Shown here: positions 62,431-64,000 of the stretch, piece after piece | How the letters are laid out: every line of letters begins with the position of its first letter | Numbering within the stretch: position 1 is the first letter of the stretch | Assembly: GCA_018907035.1 (NCBI GenBank) | Contig: JACCIC010000049.1 | Coordinates: forward strand, 1 to 64,000 | Source: Sycobia sp. Sy_11 | Taxonomy: Eukaryota; Arthropoda; Insecta; Hymenoptera; Epichrysomallidae | Length of the DNA: 64,000 nucleotides | Reading direction: 5' to 3' | The notes under the pieces: generated by a model | Seen by the model: only the letters and a program-made list of their open reading frames with translations | The model's database searches: none | Told to the model about the DNA's origin: nothing | Program-made: the position numbers and the translations under genes

Positions 62431-63097
62431 CGAACAAAATTGCTGGACAAGCAATCTACTAAATACAGTCCGAATGGTCTTTCACAAATAACTTTGTCAT
62501 TGTTGCTCTACATAAAGCACAATTTCACGTATACTCGGCTTCGGCAAACCGAACCAAACAATTCTCCCGATCAAAACAGCGGTGCGCAAGCCACCCTCGG
62601 ACGCGCCGTACCCAAATTAAACCCCGATAAAAGCCACGTCTACAAATCTTATCTAAGCTCTATACCCAAGTCCACCCCGAGTCCATCGCGGTATCGCCTC
62701 CTCGACACTAAAACCGCTCGGCACGACGCCCATACGATATGATCGGTGCTCGCGAGACTTTAGCGTGCTATACATGTACACACGCACACACACACACACA
62801 CACACCCACACACACACACACCCACACACACACCAATATATTCAACGTGGAATGCGCGATAAAAAGCCGCCACATTATATGCGGGAAAATCATTAATTCT
62901 CGGCTGAGCCGCCGCCGCCACCGGCTTGGTTACGCCCTCGTCGTCTCGCGTATACAGCATGCTGTAAAAAACCGCAATGAAACGACCGACGCTGAGTTCT
63001 CTCCACACTCTTTCCTTCCTTCCTTCCTTCACTATATCTCGTTCTTCGGTTATACACAGCTTTATATACCCTTGCACGGGTCGACGAATGTATGCCG

Positions 63098-63103
<6 letters not shown>
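62431..63103. other. GC-richer island, C-biased
   Basis: 62530-62745 is rich in C and CpG on the plus strand and open in one plus-strand frame (62440-62742, 100 codons) with polar, Pro/Ser-rich composition. 62850-63050 is CpG-rich. No domain or clear splice sites. This could be a conserved non-coding island, a 5'-UTR or a coding exon. Confidence 0.4.
62784..62833. repeat. (CA)n microsatellite, interrupted
   Basis: 50 bp of CA with two CCC interruptions. Confidence 0.95.

Positions 63104-63151
<48 letters not shown>
63104..63151. repeat. (TA)24 microsatellite
   Basis: A 48-bp TA run; the last of the 40 TA arrays. Confidence 0.98.
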
Positions 63152-63153
<2 letters not shown>

Positions 63154-64000
63154 ACGCCTCCTTTTTTTCTATAATGTTGCTACGAGAGTATTATAGATGT
63201 ATAAGGGGGTGCGGGGGGAGGGGTTAGTAAGTAAAGTGCATCGCGGAGAGAAACCTATTGCTTATAACGAAGAAAAACGTAAAATGTTTGTAGCCGCTAA
63301 TTAAAACGGAAGCGAGGTAAATGCAAAGTTTTTCGTATACAAGTTTTGCATAAAGTGTCGTAAAGACAAGGTTTATTTTATGCTGTACACGAGACACGAG
63401 TACATTACGTTCGCATAGTGAATTATTTACAGGTAACGCTGGAATGCCTACGTACAGGAAATTTTAGCATGATACTTTAGTAATGGAAAAACAATCGGAT
63501 TGATATATTTATACAGACCTTAATATATGAGAATATATATTCATTATATTTAATGATGATTCTGGTGAAAAAGAATGTGATTTGAAGTAGACAATTATAT
63601 AAAATCAGCTTCACAAAAAAATGTAATTGTGGGCAACTAATAACGGGAATATATAACGCAGTATGTTCTTTTGAGATTTCTTATGAATATGTGAACTCAA
63701 GAATTGAATGAATACGTCGACTTTTCTATTCAATTATTGCTGAAGAAGCCGAAGAAAAATCAATATCTTGCATGTATTTTGGATAACCAATTAATGTGAA
63801 ACCATAGGCTAAGGAAACAGTGAATTCTATCTTTTAAATATCAATTTCCTTGAAGTTTGTAAAAATCCTAAACCTCTCAACCTTCAATGTCGGCCATCGT
63901 TGCGCGTGCTCGGATTCTGTTATCATAAATATTAGCCTCACCTACTTGCATACAAAACCATCCTATAGTAAGCTATCTAATCTTTTCCCGTATAATGAGA
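63152..64000. other. Non-coding DNA to the window end
   Basis: A G-rich patch at 63205-63226, then increasingly AT-rich sequence. Nothing gene-like was seen. Confidence 0.55.

Overview
This is eukaryotic, non-coding-looking nuclear DNA, most likely from an insect. A hymenopteran (wasp, ant or bee) is my best guess, for three reasons: a mellifera-type mariner transposon and a Jockey/CR1-type LINE remnant, an AT-rich background with no obvious CpG loss in its GC-richer islands, and a very high density of dinucleotide repeats. The species is not provable from sequence alone. I found no rRNA, tRNA, CRISPR array, bacterial operon or intact protein-coding gene. Nearly all ORFs longer than 60 codons are translations of (TA)n, (CT/GA)n or (CA/TG)n arrays.

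Mobile-element content: one almost full-length but inactivated mariner at 53911-55144 (minus strand, inserted in a TA run); a second, internally deleted mariner-like remnant at 35558-36106; a decayed LINE reverse transcriptase at 58945-60095; a possible second RT remnant near 12690-12860 (minus); two related fold-back (MITE-like) elements at 40142-40477 and 40541-40960; and a long imperfect hairpin at 2780-3006.

Layout: the window alternates between two kinds of DNA. (a) GC-richer, CpG-bearing unique sequence packed with microsatellites, mainly 0-8 kb, 16.6-18.2 kb, 20.4-21.4 kb, 24.4-25.6 kb, 27.5-45.7 kb, 48.5-58.3 kb and 62.4-63.3 kb. (b) AT-rich blocks with almost no microsatellites, mainly 9.8-16.6 kb, 18.2-20.4 kb, 21.4-24.4 kb, 45.7-48.5 kb and 58.3-62.4 kb, which look like old, decayed repeats. 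I count 40 (TA)n tracts of at least 27 bp, most between 34 and 64 bp long.

Gene-related signals are few and tentative. At 20396-20516 a TATA box is followed by a short ATG-free exon and a good splice donor (plus strand). A CpG/G-rich island at 24.64-25.48 kb has TATA-like motifs, G-quadruplex motifs, a GTAAGT donor at 25185 and a strong acceptor at 25610-25611. An isolated 81-bp stretch at 52180-52260, bounded by a polypyrimidine acceptor and a GT donor, is the best internal coding-exon candidate. One reading is that the window lies within or beside a large gene with long introns and alternative first exons on the plus strand; this is inference.
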